Part shown: piece by piece, positions 1-8,405 of the stretch | How positions within the stretch are numbered: position 1 is the stretch's first letter | How the letters are laid out: every line of letters starts with the position of its first letter | Notes under the pieces: model-generated | What the model was told of the DNA's origin: nothing | Database searches by the model: none | Seen by the model: only the letters and a program-made list of their open reading frames with translations | Source of the DNA: JBBIQS01 sp037442205 | GTDB lineage: Bacteria > Myxococcota > Myxococcia > Myxococcales > UBA5297 | Assembly: GCA_037442205.1 (NCBI GenBank) | Contig: JBBIQS010000014.1 | Span: 1 to 64,000, forward strand | Direction of reading: 5' to 3' | Length of the DNA: 64,000 bases | Program-made: the position numbers and the translations under genes

Positions 1-717
1 CTTCTTGTCGATTCCCGCGGCGCGCACGTAGTTGCGCAGCAGCTTCCAGACGCCCTGCCGAGTCAGGCCGGTGCCGCGAGGCCCGACGAACAGGGCGCGG
101 CTGGCGCGGCCCTTGAGGATCGCCGGCCGGCCGCCCTCGAGCCAGCCCTTGAGCTGCTCGACGGCGAAGTCGCCCAGCGGGACGACGCGCTCCTTGTTCC
201 CCTTGCCGCGGGCGATCAGGTAACCGTCGCGCAGGTTGACGTCCTCGGTGGACAGGCCGCACAGCTCGCTGACGCGCAGCCCGCTGGCGTAGAGGACCTC
301 GAGCATGGCGCGGTCGCGCTGGCCGGCCGGGGTCTTGGGGCTGGGCGTCGAAAGCAGCCGCTCCACCTCCTCCAGCGTGAGGAACAGCGGCAGGCTGCGG
401 CGGACGCGGGGCGCCTCGACGTCCTCGGTCGGATCGGATTTGGCGTGACGCTCGCGCAACAGGAAGCGGTGGAAGCCGCGCACCGCCGCCAGGTGGCGCG
501 CCTGGGAGCGGTGGGACATGCCCTTGGCGTGGAGGGCGTTGAGGTGGGCGCCGACGTCGCCCGAGCCGATGGAGTCGGGCTCGGCCAGCCGCCGTTTCCC
601 GAGGAAATCCAGGTAGTCGCGCAGGTCGCGCGAATAGGCCTCGAGGGTGTTCCCCGAGAGCCCGCGCTCGGTGCGGAGGAAGTCCAGGAACAGGTCGACC
701 AGCGGCTCAAGCGCCAT
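1..717 (-). CDS. Tyrosine recombinase XerC/XerD, C-terminus off the left edge
   Basis: Site-specific tyrosine recombinase of the XerC/XerD family, which resolves chromosome dimers at dif during division. 239 codons are present from the ATG at 717 to the window edge. The N-terminal SAM-like core-binding domain (about residues 1-85) opens with the typical LVDLFLDFLRTERGLS stretch. The catalytic domain then shows the first active-site arginine in ASGLRVSEL and the hairpin lysine in GKGNKERVVPL. The HxxR motif, second histidine and nucleophilic tyrosine lie beyond the edge, so XerC and XerD cannot be told apart. No Shine-Dalgarno sequence precedes the start; a TACCCT hexamer lies 6 bases upstream. 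Confidence 0.93.
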   Translation of the reverse strand, partial: MALEPLVDLFLDFLRTERGLSGNTLEAYSRDLRDYLDFLGKRRLAEPDSIGSGDVGAHLNALHAKGMSHRSQARHLAAVRGFHRFLLRERHAKSDPTEDVEAPRVRRSLPLFLTLEEVERLLSTPSPKTPAGQRDRAMLEVLYASGLRVSELCGLSTEDVNLRDGYLIARGKGNKERVVPLGDFAVEQLKGWLEGGRPAILKGRASRALFVGPRGTGLTRQGVWKLLRNYVRAAGIDKK

Positions 718-723
718 GGCGCC

Positions 724-729
724 AGGGTA
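724..729 (-). promoter_or_regulatory. Putative -10 hexamer (TACCCT) for xer, leaderless type
   Basis: TACCCT on the minus strand ends 6 bases before the xer ATG, with no Shine-Dalgarno in between. It fits the TANNNT pattern seen before other first-in-operon genes here. No good -35 is visible. Confidence 0.35.
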
Positions 730-837
730 ACCGAGCCCGAGGCGAAAGCCAGTTCACGACCGCGGATTTGCCGGGTTTTGGGAAAGGCCGGCGGCGGGCA
801 AATCGCCGAGCTTGACGCGCGGCGGCAAAACGCCGGA

Positions 838-867
838 AGCCCCGCCAGCAGGGACGTGGTCGGGGCT
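838..867 (-). terminator. Possible hairpin terminator after the phasin-like gene
   Basis: AGCCCCG and CGGGGCT form a 7-bp stem with a long 16-base loop downstream of the minus-strand gene ending at 887. On that strand it is followed by a modest T-containing tract. The long loop makes this a weak call. Confidence 0.25.
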
Positions 868-886
868 CGGGGTTCGACAGAGCGGC

Positions 887-1159
887 CTACTCGCCGCGCT
901 TCTCGGCCTCTTCGGCCAGGTGGCGCACGCGGCGCTTGAGGGCCGAGAGCCGCTTGGCGATCTCCTTGTAGTCGCTGCGGCTGGCTAGCCCCAGGGCGCG
1001 CATCACGTTCTCCTGCGCCTGTTCGAGGGCCTCGCGCCCCTTCTGCACCTTGCCCACCGCCTGGGCCACCTTGGCGGCGCGGGTCTCGTCGGCCAACACC
1101 TTCTCCACCGCGCGCCCCAGCGCGCCGGTCACCTTCGACTTCAAGCTCTCGCCTGCCAT
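887..1159 (-). CDS. Small phasin-like helical protein
   Basis: A 90-residue, charged, almost wholly helical protein. Its last 30 residues have the spaced leucine/arginine pattern (SRSDYKEIAKRLSALKRRV) seen at the C-terminus of polyhydroxyalkanoate granule-associated (phasin-like) proteins. The start is the ATG at 1159, because GAGGGAG sits 6 bases upstream; an in-frame TTG at 1183 would overlap the upstream gene. It follows the SCP2 gene by 16 bases and is probably the last gene of an hsp70-SCP2 operon. Granule or lipid-surface binding is inferred from the C-terminal pattern only. Confidence 0.7.
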   Translation of the reverse strand: MAGESLKSKVTGALGRAVEKVLADETRAAKVAQAVGKVQKGREALEQAQENVMRALGLASRSDYKEIAKRLSALKRRVRHLAEEAEKRGE

Positions 1160-1175
1160 CGCTGCTCCCTCGTGG

Positions 1176-1577
1176 TCAGCCAAAGGTCGTGGGCACCTTC
1201 GCCAAGACCCGCCAGAAAATGTCCTTGTACTGGGCCCGCTCGATGATCTTCTGCAGGTCGCCGCGGAACTGGACCTTGCGCTTGAGGATGGCCTCGATCG
1301 GGTCGAACTCCTTGCGGATCAGGCTCTTCCAGGTCGCCAGGTCGGCGCGGGCGTCGTAGTCGGCCTCGAGCTCGTCGGCCTCGTCCAGGTCCTCGAGCGC
1401 CCGCAGGCCGACGATCCGGCCTTCCTCAGCCCTGGCGAAGACGCCGAAGGCCTCGGGGCCGGTGATGCAGGCGGTCAGGCTGGCGCTGAAACCCTTCCCG
1501 GCGCGGGCGCTGTCGGGGTCGGCGTGGATCGCGGCGACAATGGCCTCGCACCACTCCATGGACGGGAAGACGGGCAT
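1176..1577 (-). CDS. SCP2 sterol-carrier-domain protein
   Basis: A 133-residue protein made of a single SCP2-type domain. It opens with MPVFPSMEWCEAIVAAI, the usual N-terminus of bacterial stand-alone SCP2 proteins, and has the typical lengths between strands and helices. Such proteins bind hydrophobic ligands in the cytosol; the ligand is unknown. It lies 19 bases downstream of an hsp70 gene and 16 bases upstream of a phasin-like gene on the same strand. That grouping suggests handling of lipids or lipid-coated bodies, which is inference. Confidence 0.8.
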   Translation of the reverse strand: MPVFPSMEWCEAIVAAIHADPDSARAGKGFSASLTACITGPEAFGVFARAEEGRIVGLRALEDLDEADELEADYDARADLATWKSLIRKEFDPIEAILKRKVQFRGDLQKIIERAQYKDIFWRVLAKVPTTFG

Positions 1578-1596
1578 CGAAGCTCTCGGATGAAGA

Positions 1597-3222
1597 TCAG
1601 CCGCCCAGCAGCCGCTTGAAGGAGCTGAGGAAGCCGCCGCGCCGCTCGTCCTCGGCGGACTGCCCGCCCTGCTGCTGCAAGGCGGCGCGCCGCTCGGCGT
1701 CCTCGGCCAGTGCCTTCTTGAGCGAGGCCGGAGTGTCCCGGGTCGCCAGGGCGATCTCCTTGGTGCCCTCGGGCAGCTCGACCTCGACCTTGAGCAGGCA
1801 CTCCTCGTCGAGCTTGAAGTCGACCTTGCGGCCGGCGGCGGCGGCTGGGACCCGCAGGCTCCCCAGGTACTCGTTGTCGACGATCAATTCGCTCTCGCCC
1901 TGGAAGATGTCCATCTCGATGAACTCGGCGCCCGGCTCCTTGGGCGCCGGCAGGCGGAAGCTCTTGGTCAGCGGGATGGTGGCGTTCTTGTCGATGATGC
2001 GCCGGAAGCGCCCGTTGTTGAGCGCCATGCCGATCGGCATCGACAGCACGTCGACCAGGGTCACCGCGTCGATCTGCCCGAGCGAATCGGCCAGCAGCGC
2101 CGCACCCAGGGCCACGCACTCGTCGGGGTGGACGCCCTTGCGCGGAGCCTTGCCGAAGTGCTCCTGGATCTTCTGCTGCACCAGCGGCATCCGGCTCTGG
2201 CCGCCGACCAGGATCACCTCGCCGATGTCGTGCGGCGACAGCGACTTCTCGCGCAGCACCCGGTCGCAGATCTCGAAGGTGCGCGAGACCAGGTCGAAGG
2301 TCAGCTCGTTGAGCTTCTCGCGCGACAGCGGCACCCGGACGTCGATCGGCTTGCCCTTCTTGCTCTCGTCGATGCAGGGCAGCTCGATGACCACGTTGGG
2401 GATGAGCGACAGGTCGATCTTGGCCGCCTCGGCCGCGCCCTTGATGCGCTGCATCTTCTCCGGGCTCTGGGAGACGTCGATCTTGTGCTCGCGGGCGATC
2501 TCCGAGAGGACGTAGTCGATGACGCGGTTGTCGAAGTCGACGCCGCCGAGGAAGGTGTCGCCGCCGGTGGCCACCACCTCGAAGACGTTGCCCGACAGCT
2601 GCAGCACGCTGACGTCGAAGGTGCCGCCGCCCAGGTCGTAGACCAGGATCTTCTGGTCCAGGCCTCGGTTGAAGCCGTAGGCCAGCGCCGCCGCGGTGGG
2701 CTCATTGACGATGCGCCGGACGTTGAAGCCGGCCAGGGTGCCGGCCTGCTTCACCGCCTGGCGCTGGTTGTCGTTGTAGTAGGCCGGGACGCTGATCACC
2801 GCGTCGGTGACCGGGCCGCCGAGGAAGTGCTCGGCGATGGTCTTGATGTGCGCCAGCACGAAGCTGGAGATCTGCGGCAGCGAGTAGACCTTGTCGCCCA
2901 GCTGGACGGCGGCGTCGCCGTCGGCGCCGGGGACGATGTCGTAGCTGTAGTAGTTGCGCAGCTCCTGGACGACCTTGGACTCGTACTTGCGCCCGATGAG
3001 CCGCTTGGCCCCGTAGATGGTGTTCTTGGGGTTGGTGACCATCTGATCCTTGGCCACCCCGCCCACCAGCATGCTGCCCTTGGACGACAGCGCCACCACC
3101 GACGGGAGGATCAGGTTACCTCGATCGGTGGGCACGACCTTGGGAATGCGGTTGCGCACATGCGCAACGCAGGTGTTGGTGGTCCCGAGATCGATCCCGA
3201 TGATTCGCGACTTTTCGGCCAT
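1597..3222 (-). CDS. Short Hsp70 (DnaK-like) chaperone lacking most of the lid
   Basis: An Hsp70 of 541 residues. The actin-like ATPase domain carries phosphate loop 1 GIDLGTTNTCVA (9-20), loop 2 DLGGGTFDVS (196-205) and the VGGQSRMP motif. A substrate-binding beta-sandwich follows, but the protein ends about 90 residues earlier than DnaK (roughly 610-640). The helical lid is replaced by a Q/E/R-rich segment and a basic amphipathic tail ending GGFLSSFKRLLGG. No grpE or dnaJ is adjacent. It is first in a run with SCP2 and a phasin-like protein, so I read it as a specialised second Hsp70 rather than the housekeeping DnaK. The ATG is at 3222 with no strong Shine-Dalgarno. Confidence 0.9.
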   Translation of the reverse strand: MAEKSRIIGIDLGTTNTCVAHVRNRIPKVVPTDRGNLILPSVVALSSKGSMLVGGVAKDQMVTNPKNTIYGAKRLIGRKYESKVVQELRNYYSYDIVPGADGDAAVQLGDKVYSLPQISSFVLAHIKTIAEHFLGGPVTDAVISVPAYYNDNQRQAVKQAGTLAGFNVRRIVNEPTAAALAYGFNRGLDQKILVYDLGGGTFDVSVLQLSGNVFEVVATGGDTFLGGVDFDNRVIDYVLSEIAREHKIDVSQSPEKMQRIKGAAEAAKIDLSLIPNVVIELPCIDESKKGKPIDVRVPLSREKLNELTFDLVSRTFEICDRVLREKSLSPHDIGEVILVGGQSRMPLVQQKIQEHFGKAPRKGVHPDECVALGAALLADSLGQIDAVTLVDVLSMPIGMALNNGRFRRIIDKNATIPLTKSFRLPAPKEPGAEFIEMDIFQGESELIVDNEYLGSLRVPAAAAGRKVDFKLDEECLLKVEVELPEGTKEIALATRDTPASLKKALAEDAERRAALQQQGGQSAEDERRGGFLSSFKRLLGG

Positions 3223-3326
3223 TAACGCGGGGCAGTCCGGTGGCGGTTCGTCGCGGTTTTAACACGGTTTTCTGGACGTGGAAAGAATCGAGCGGCCCCG
3301 CCCCGCCCTGGCGTCGGTGAACGCGG

Positions 3327-4049
3327 TCACGCCGTGCGCAGCATCGTCACCAGCCACTCGTGCAGCGGCGACATGGTCCTGAAGGTCTCGAAGCAGTGAT
3401 CGACCAGCGCGGGCGAGGAGAGCTGGCGAGGCAGCGGGCGCTCGATCTCCGCCCAGAGCCCCTCGTGCAGCAGGAGCGCGGCGTTGGGGTGGTCGCTGTG
3501 GGCCGCCGGAACTCGCTTGAGCCGCGAGCCGCCAATCGAGAAAGGACCTGCCCGCTTGAGCTTGGCGAGGGCTTTCGCCAACGCCGGGCCCGCGTTCTCG
3601 TCCACCACCGCCGCCCGGTAGGCGTCGCGGGCCTGGGGCGTGAACATGTACAGCCCGGCGCACAGCGTCAGAGTCGGCGGCTCGAGGTGGAAGTAGTAGC
3701 CCGAGCACTCCATCCGCTCGCCCCACCCTTCCCAGAACAGGATCCCGAGGTGCGTCTTGTAGGGGTCGCCCTTCACGCGCCGCAGGTCGCGGATGATGCG
3801 GAAGATCGACCCGTTGACGCGCGGGTCGGCGTGGATCATCGGCGACAGCTCGTGCAGCCGCTTGCCCATCGCCACCACGAACGAGCGGGCAGGCTCGAGC
3901 AGCTGCCGCTCGTAGGTCTCGCGGTGCTCCTCGAACCAGCCGCGGTCGTTGTTGCGCTTGAGCTGCTTGAGGAACTGCACCCCCTCGCGCGGAAAGCCCT
4001 CGAAGTCGGGAACGGCGGGATGCGCTTCGCTCTTCGGTTTCGCGGACAT
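3327..4049 (-). CDS. DUF2461 family protein
   Basis: A 240-residue protein of the widespread DUF2461 family, whose function is unknown. Family-typical segments are visible: FPREGVQFLKQLKRNNDRGWF near the N-terminus, RIIRDLRRVKGDPYKTHLG around residues 85-105, then the GYYFHLEP strand. The ATG at 4049 is chosen because the longer frame upstream is low-complexity arginine-rich shadow of the helicase gene. It begins 19 bases after the helicase stop on the same strand, so the two are probably co-transcribed. Confidence 0.85.
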   Translation of the reverse strand: MSAKPKSEAHPAVPDFEGFPREGVQFLKQLKRNNDRGWFEEHRETYERQLLEPARSFVVAMGKRLHELSPMIHADPRVNGSIFRIIRDLRRVKGDPYKTHLGILFWEGWGERMECSGYYFHLEPPTLTLCAGLYMFTPQARDAYRAAVVDENAGPALAKALAKLKRAGPFSIGGSRLKRVPAAHSDHPNAALLLHEGLWAEIERPLPRQLSSPALVDHCFETFRTMSPLHEWLVTMLRTA

Positions 4050-4068
4050 CGCTGGCCTCGCTCGAAGG

Positions 4069-6186
4069 TCAGTGCAGGTGGCTGGGCCCCTCCCCCTCGT
4101 CGTCCTCGTCGTCGCGCCCGGCCGCGGGCAACGCCTTGACCTGCGGCGCGGGCGGCAGCGCCGGTTCGAGCGCCGCCACCTCAATCTGGATCCGGTCGAA
4201 GGGAGCGTCCTCCCCCGGCGGCAGCTCCTCGATGAAGCGCGACACCCTGAGCAGGGTCCGCTCGTTGTCGCGCTGGGCGGCGGTCATCGGGAAGGTCAGG
4301 TTCAGCTCGTCGCGCGCCCGGGTGACCGCCACGTAGAACAGCCGCCGCTCCTCCTCTTCCTCGTTCGGCTGCCGCAGCGACAGCGCCAGCGGGAAGCGCC
4401 CGTCCGCCAGCCAGGCCACGAAGACCGCCCGCCACTCCAGCCCCTTGGCCTGGTGCACAGAGGAGAGGGTCACGTACTCGTCCGGCTCCGCCCCCTCGAC
4501 CACCTCCTCGCTCTGGAACTCGGCCAGCAACGTCACCTCGGCCAGGAACTCATGCAGCCCCTGAAAGGTCGCCGCCAGCTCGGCGAGCTGGCGAATGTCG
4601 TCGGCGCGCACCTCGCCATTCAGGTACTGGTCGCGCAGGTAGTCCTCGTACCCGCCGGCCAGGACCTTGAGGATCATCTCCCCGGGCGAGTTCTGCAGCT
4701 TGTGGTCGGCCAGCGACAGGAGCGTGTCGGCGGCGCGCTCGTAGCCGGGCCAGGCGCGCTTGGGCAGCTCGTTCTTCACCTCCGGCCGCTCCAGCGCCTG
4801 CAGCGGGCTGGTCCGCTCGCCCCAGCGCAGCAGCGCCGCCCAGACGTCGTCGGCCACCCCGCTGCCGATCGCCGGGTAGAGCTTGAACACCCGCTTGAGC
4901 GAGAGCTCGTCCATGGGGTTGTGGACGAACTTCAAGTAGGCGAGCACGTCCTTGATGTGCGCCTGCTCGAGGAAGCGCACGCCGCTGCGGACGATGAACG
5001 GGATGCCGCGGCGCGACAGCTCGAGCTGGATCTCCATCGAGTGGTGGTGGGCCCGGTAGAGCACCGCCTGCTCCTTGAGCGGCACACCTTCGTCGCGCAG
5101 CTCGAGGATGCGCTGGGCGATGAACTCGGCCTGCTGGAACACGTCGCGCAGCGGCACCAGCGCCGGCTTGGGGCCCATCGGCCGGGTCGAGGAGAGCTCC
5201 TTGGGGAACTGGCGGCGGTTGTTGGCGATCGAGGCGTTGGCCAGCCCAAGGATCTCCGGGGTCGAGCGGTAGTTGCGGGTCAGCCGCAGCACGCCGCAGC
5301 CCGGGTAGCGCGCCGGGAACTCGATGATGTTGGTGAAGTCGGCGCCGCGGAAGCTGTAGATCGACTGGGCGTCGTCGCCGACCACGGTCAGGTTCTTGTG
5401 GAAGGCGGCCATCAGGTCGACGATGTCGCCCTGCAGGCGGTTGGTGTCCTGGTACTCGTCGACCAGGATCGCCTTGAAGCGCTGCTGCAGGCGGGCGCGC
5501 ACCTCGGGCCGCTCGGCGAGCAACAGCTTCCAGCCGAGCAGCAGGTCGTCGAAGTCCATCAGCTGCATCTCTTGCTTGCGCTCGGCGTAGCGGGTGGCGA
5601 CCGCGGTGATCTTGTCCAACTGCCCGAGGAACTGCGGCCGCCGGTCGGCCAGGAGCTCCTCCAGACCCTTCTCGGTGTTGATGGACGAGGAGACCAGGTC
5701 CACCAGCACCTCGGCCTTGGGGAAGCGGCGCGGCCCCACCGAGAGGTTGAGATCGCTGATGCAGGCGCTCATCAGCTCGCGGGAGTCCTCGCGGTCGAGC
5801 AGGGTGAACTTGTCGCCGTAGCCCAGGGCCCCGGCGTGCTCGCGCAGGATCGAGTGGGCCACGTGATGGAAGGTCCCGCCCTGGATGCGCCGCACGTCGA
5901 CCAGCGAGCCGCACAGCTCGGCGACCCGCTTGAGCATCTCGCGCGCCGCCTTGTTGGTGAAGGTCAGCAGCAGCAGCGACTCGGGAGGAGTGCCGGTCTC
6001 GATCAGCCGCGCCACCCGGTAGGTGAGGGTGCGGGTCTTGCCGCTGCCGGCGCCGGCGATCACCAGGGTCGGGCCGGCCGGGGCCTCGACCACCGCCAGC
6101 TGCTCCTCGTTCAAGTGCGAGGCGTAGTCGATGCGCAGCGCCGGGGCGGCGGTGTTCGACTTGAGGGTGTAGCTGCGGATGGCCAC
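4069..6186 (-). CDS. UvrD/PcrA-type superfamily 1 DNA helicase
   Basis: ATP-dependent 3'-5' DNA helicase of the UvrD/Rep/PcrA group, 705 residues, acting in repair or replication. Motifs in order: Walker A AGAGSGKT (44-51), Walker B DEYQDTN (243-249), GDDAQSIYSFRGA (270-282), NYRST (305-309), SVHQAKGLEW and YVAVTRARDEL near the C-terminus. The C-terminal tail is acidic. The start is a GTG at 6186 without a clear Shine-Dalgarno. It is slightly shorter than E. coli UvrD (720), so the PcrA/UvrD label is appropriate but the exact ortholog is not settled. Confidence 0.94.
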   Translation of the reverse strand: MAIRSYTLKSNTAAPALRIDYASHLNEEQLAVVEAPAGPTLVIAGAGSGKTRTLTYRVARLIETGTPPESLLLLTFTNKAAREMLKRVAELCGSLVDVRRIQGGTFHHVAHSILREHAGALGYGDKFTLLDREDSRELMSACISDLNLSVGPRRFPKAEVLVDLVSSSINTEKGLEELLADRRPQFLGQLDKITAVATRYAERKQEMQLMDFDDLLLGWKLLLAERPEVRARLQQRFKAILVDEYQDTNRLQGDIVDLMAAFHKNLTVVGDDAQSIYSFRGADFTNIIEFPARYPGCGVLRLTRNYRSTPEILGLANASIANNRRQFPKELSSTRPMGPKPALVPLRDVFQQAEFIAQRILELRDEGVPLKEQAVLYRAHHHSMEIQLELSRRGIPFIVRSGVRFLEQAHIKDVLAYLKFVHNPMDELSLKRVFKLYPAIGSGVADDVWAALLRWGERTSPLQALERPEVKNELPKRAWPGYERAADTLLSLADHKLQNSPGEMILKVLAGGYEDYLRDQYLNGEVRADDIRQLAELAATFQGLHEFLAEVTLLAEFQSEEVVEGAEPDEYVTLSSVHQAKGLEWRAVFVAWLADGRFPLALSLRQPNEEEEERRLFYVAVTRARDELNLTFPMTAAQRDNERTLLRVSRFIEELPPGEDAPFDRIQIEVAALEPALPPAPQVKALPAAGRDDEDDEGEGPSHLH

Positions 6187-6385
6187 TGGCTTTTCTCGGC
6201 AAAGCTCGGAGCCGGGACTGTACCGCTCAAATGTTCAGGTCGCAACAGCGGCCGGCATCCGACCCTTCGTCGGAGAGGCCGGCCGGCGAGCCTTGACGCG
6301 CGCCTACAGGGCGATGGCTAGCCTTTCGGCGAGAGCGTTGGGAGAGGCCGGCCTCCTGAATGCCGGCAGACCGCGGGAGGGGATC

Positions 6386-6652
6386 GTGGGCATCATCTCT
6401 TGGATCGTCATCGGGCTCATCGCCGGGCTGCTGGCCCGCGCGATCTACCCCGGCCAGCAGCGGATGGGGTTCATCGCCACCACGCTGCTGGGGATCGTCG
6501 GCTCGGTGATCGGTGGGCTCATCGGCACAGTGCTCTGGCACCGCAACGCGGGCGAGTTCTCGCCCGGAGGAATTGTCCTGTCGGTGATTGGGGCACTGAT
6601 CGCGCTCTTCGTCGTCCAGCGCTTCCAGAGGCCGGCAAAAGCACGACCCTAG
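6386..6652 (+). CDS. GlsB/YeaQ/YmgE family stress-response membrane protein
   Basis: An 88-residue integral membrane protein with three hydrophobic, glycine-rich segments (GIISWIVIGLIAGLLARAI, then GFIATTLLGIVGSVIGGLIG, then a C-terminal helix). This is the transglycosylase-associated/YeaQ family, often induced by stress; the molecular function is not established. The start is the GTG at 6386: GGGAGG lies 5 bases upstream, and the family begins with a single residue before GIISW. The preceding 200 bases back to the helicase start hold no other gene I can support. Confidence 0.85.
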   Translation: MGIISWIVIGLIAGLLARAIYPGQQRMGFIATTLLGIVGSVIGGLIGTVLWHRNAGEFSPGGIVLSVIGALIALFVVQRFQRPAKARP

Positions 6653-6705
6653 GCAGCCCGGTTCCAGCAGTGGGCCAGCGCGGGTCGAGGGGCCGGGGCC
6701 TCTGC

Positions 6706-6711
6706 TAGAGT
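6706..6711 (+). promoter_or_regulatory. Putative -10 hexamer (TAGAGT), leaderless type
   Basis: TAGAGT ends 7 bases before the ATG at 6719, which itself lacks a Shine-Dalgarno. Transcription would start at or within a few bases of the start codon. The -35 region is not recognisable. Confidence 0.4.
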
Positions 6712-6718
6712 CCCCGGG

Positions 6719-7963
6719 ATGGCCCTGGTCCCGCTCAAGTGCAGCCAGTGTGGCGCCAACCTGCCGGCGCCCGACTGCGCCGGCACCTGTCGCTGCGAGT
6801 TCTGTGGACGGCTGCACCTGCTCGAGGACCCGGTGCCCGAGCCGCGCTCCGGTGCACCGGCTCGAGCCACGGGCAGGGCCCCGCTGGCAGGTATCTCCAT
6901 CATTCTGGCTCTTGCCGTGGCGGTCCCGGGCGCGGTGACCTGGCTCTCGAAGCGACCGGCGAAGAGAGCCGCGCCTGGCCCCGGGCCCTCTTCGGCCGCA
7001 GCCGGCATTGCCGCCGCCTCCGCCAGTCCCCAGCGGATGATCTTCGACAGGGTGGGCGGGCCGCCACTGGCCTTGTCCGTCGACGATCGGGAGCTGGTGA
7101 TCGGGCGTGTGCGCCTCTACCCCGCCGACGAGCTCTTCCTGGTCGCGGTCCATCCGGCGACCATGAAGGAGGCCTGGCGCATCGGGCCCCTGGGAACCTA
7201 CTCCGAGGGCTATCGGAACACCTTCTTCGTCGCGGCCGGCGCGCGGCTGGCGGTGACCGACTTCCGCTCGCGCCTGTACCTGCACGAGCTCTCCTCCGGA
7301 AAGCTGCTCAAGACGATCGAGCTCACCGATCGGGCGAAGCAGATGTGCCGCTCAGGACCGGCGAGCGTCTCGCTGCAGCAAGTGGACGACCGCTCCTTCT
7401 CCATCGATCTCGACAGCGCGTCCCTCTCGCCGCTGGCCGGCCAGCAGGTGCAGTGCCGCTCGACGTTTTTCCCGCCCCGGGAAGGCAGCGACGCCGCCAG
7501 CCTGGGGCGCTTCCCGGGGCTGTCGGGGTTCCGCCCGCTCGCGGTGCGGCTGGGCGAGGAGCTGGGAGTGGCCGGCGGCGTCAGGAGCCCGGGCACCGCG
7601 CTCCCCCGAGTCGCCGGCTTCGAGGCGAAGATCCGGAAGGTGACCTGGACGGCCGACCTCGCGCTGGCTGACCCCGCCAGCGTCCGCCCCGACTCGAACG
7701 CGTTCGACGCCTTGGCCGGCGACCGCTACTTCGCCACCTACGGGGTGGGCAGCAAGGCATGGCACCTGGCCGCTCTCGACGCCCGCAACGGCGCCCGGCT
7801 CTGGGACGTGGCGCTGCGCCCGGTGTTCGCGGTCGATCAGCTCTACGGCCTGGTCGCCACCTCGTCCTTCGTCTACGTGAGCCGCACTTCCTCGCTCGAG
7901 GTCTTCGACGCGGCCACCGGCCGGCAGGTCGGCACCCTCGGAGACGACGGCTACGAGAAGTAG
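6719..7963 (+). CDS. Zinc-ribbon, single-TM protein with PQQ-type beta-propeller domain
   Basis: A 414-residue protein. Residues 7-30 form a cysteine-rich ribbon (C8, C11, C26, C29, plus C20 and C24). One membrane helix follows at about 56-76, then an Ala/Pro linker and a beta-rich domain to the end. That domain has WD/PQQ-like repeats: DARNGARLWDVAL and DAATGRQVGTL resemble quinoprotein propeller blades. This topology puts the ribbon in the cytoplasm and the propeller outside. Function unknown; a scaffold or sensor is possible. It converges with the minus-strand gene ending at 7983. Confidence 0.75.
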   Translation: MALVPLKCSQCGANLPAPDCAGTCRCEFCGRLHLLEDPVPEPRSGAPARATGRAPLAGISIILALAVAVPGAVTWLSKRPAKRAAPGPGPSSAAAGIAAASASPQRMIFDRVGGPPLALSVDDRELVIGRVRLYPADELFLVAVHPATMKEAWRIGPLGTYSEGYRNTFFVAAGARLAVTDFRSRLYLHELSSGKLLKTIELTDRAKQMCRSGPASVSLQQVDDRSFSIDLDSASLSPLAGQQVQCRSTFFPPREGSDAASLGRFPGLSGFRPLAVRLGEELGVAGGVRSPGTALPRVAGFEAKIRKVTWTADLALADPASVRPDSNAFDALAGDRYFATYGVGSKAWHLAALDARNGARLWDVALRPVFAVDQLYGLVATSSFVYVSRTSSLEVFDAATGRQVGTLGDDGYEK

Positions 7964-7982
7964 GTCAGCGGGTTCTTCTGCC

Positions 7983-8405
7983 TCAGGCCGGCTCGCCGTC
8001 CTTCTTGTCGAGCAGCGCATCGGCCTGCGCCTCGAGCCCGGGGAAGGTCCGCTCGACCCGCACCGCTACCGCGGCCCCTTGCAGCTCGCGCTGCTGCCAG
8101 GCCCCGGAGTAGCGGATCGATCGCTCCGATTCGAGGTACTCGAGCAACACCAGATCGAGCGCGTCCACGGCGAGATCGCGGGCGCGCTCGAGCGACTTCA
8201 CCTTCCCGCCCAGCTCCACCCTGCTCTCCAGCTCGAGCCGCGCCCCGGTCCGGCCGCCCTCGAGCACGAAGCGGGCCTGGACCTCCTGGCCGCCCGTCTC
8301 CCCGGAGACGCGGACCCGCTCGCCCGGCTCGAGCATCCCCTGCAGCCGCTCCTCGAGCAGCTCCTCGAGATCGGCGCACTCGCCCTCGGACCAGCCCGCC
8401 ATCAT
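7983..8405 (-). CDS. Hypothetical protein, 140 residues
   Basis: I do not recognise this protein. It is acidic and soluble, with alternating charged beta-strand and helix patterns and no signal peptide. Its start overlaps the stop of the upstream lipoprotein gene in an ATGATG sequence, so translation is coupled. Either ATG (8405 or 8402) could be used; GGGGAGGGG just upstream fits the second slightly better. The coupling suggests it works with the repeat lipoprotein, perhaps as a cytoplasmic partner, but nothing in the sequence shows how. Confidence 0.65.
   Translation of the reverse strand: MMAGWSEGECADLEELLEERLQGMLEPGERVRVSGETGGQEVQARFVLEGGRTGARLELESRVELGGKVKSLERARDLAVDALDLVLLEYLESERSIRYSGAWQQRELQGAAVAVRVERTFPGLEAQADALLDKKDGEPA

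Noticed and set aside
3949..6321. A 790-codon plus-strand open frame opposite the helicase gene, and similar long antisense frames opposite hsp70, rnr, rlmKL, the fab genes and leuS
   Set aside because: These are shadows caused by high GC content: they are rich in Arg/Ala/Gly/Leu/Gln/His, lack family features, and lie exactly opposite well-identified genes.
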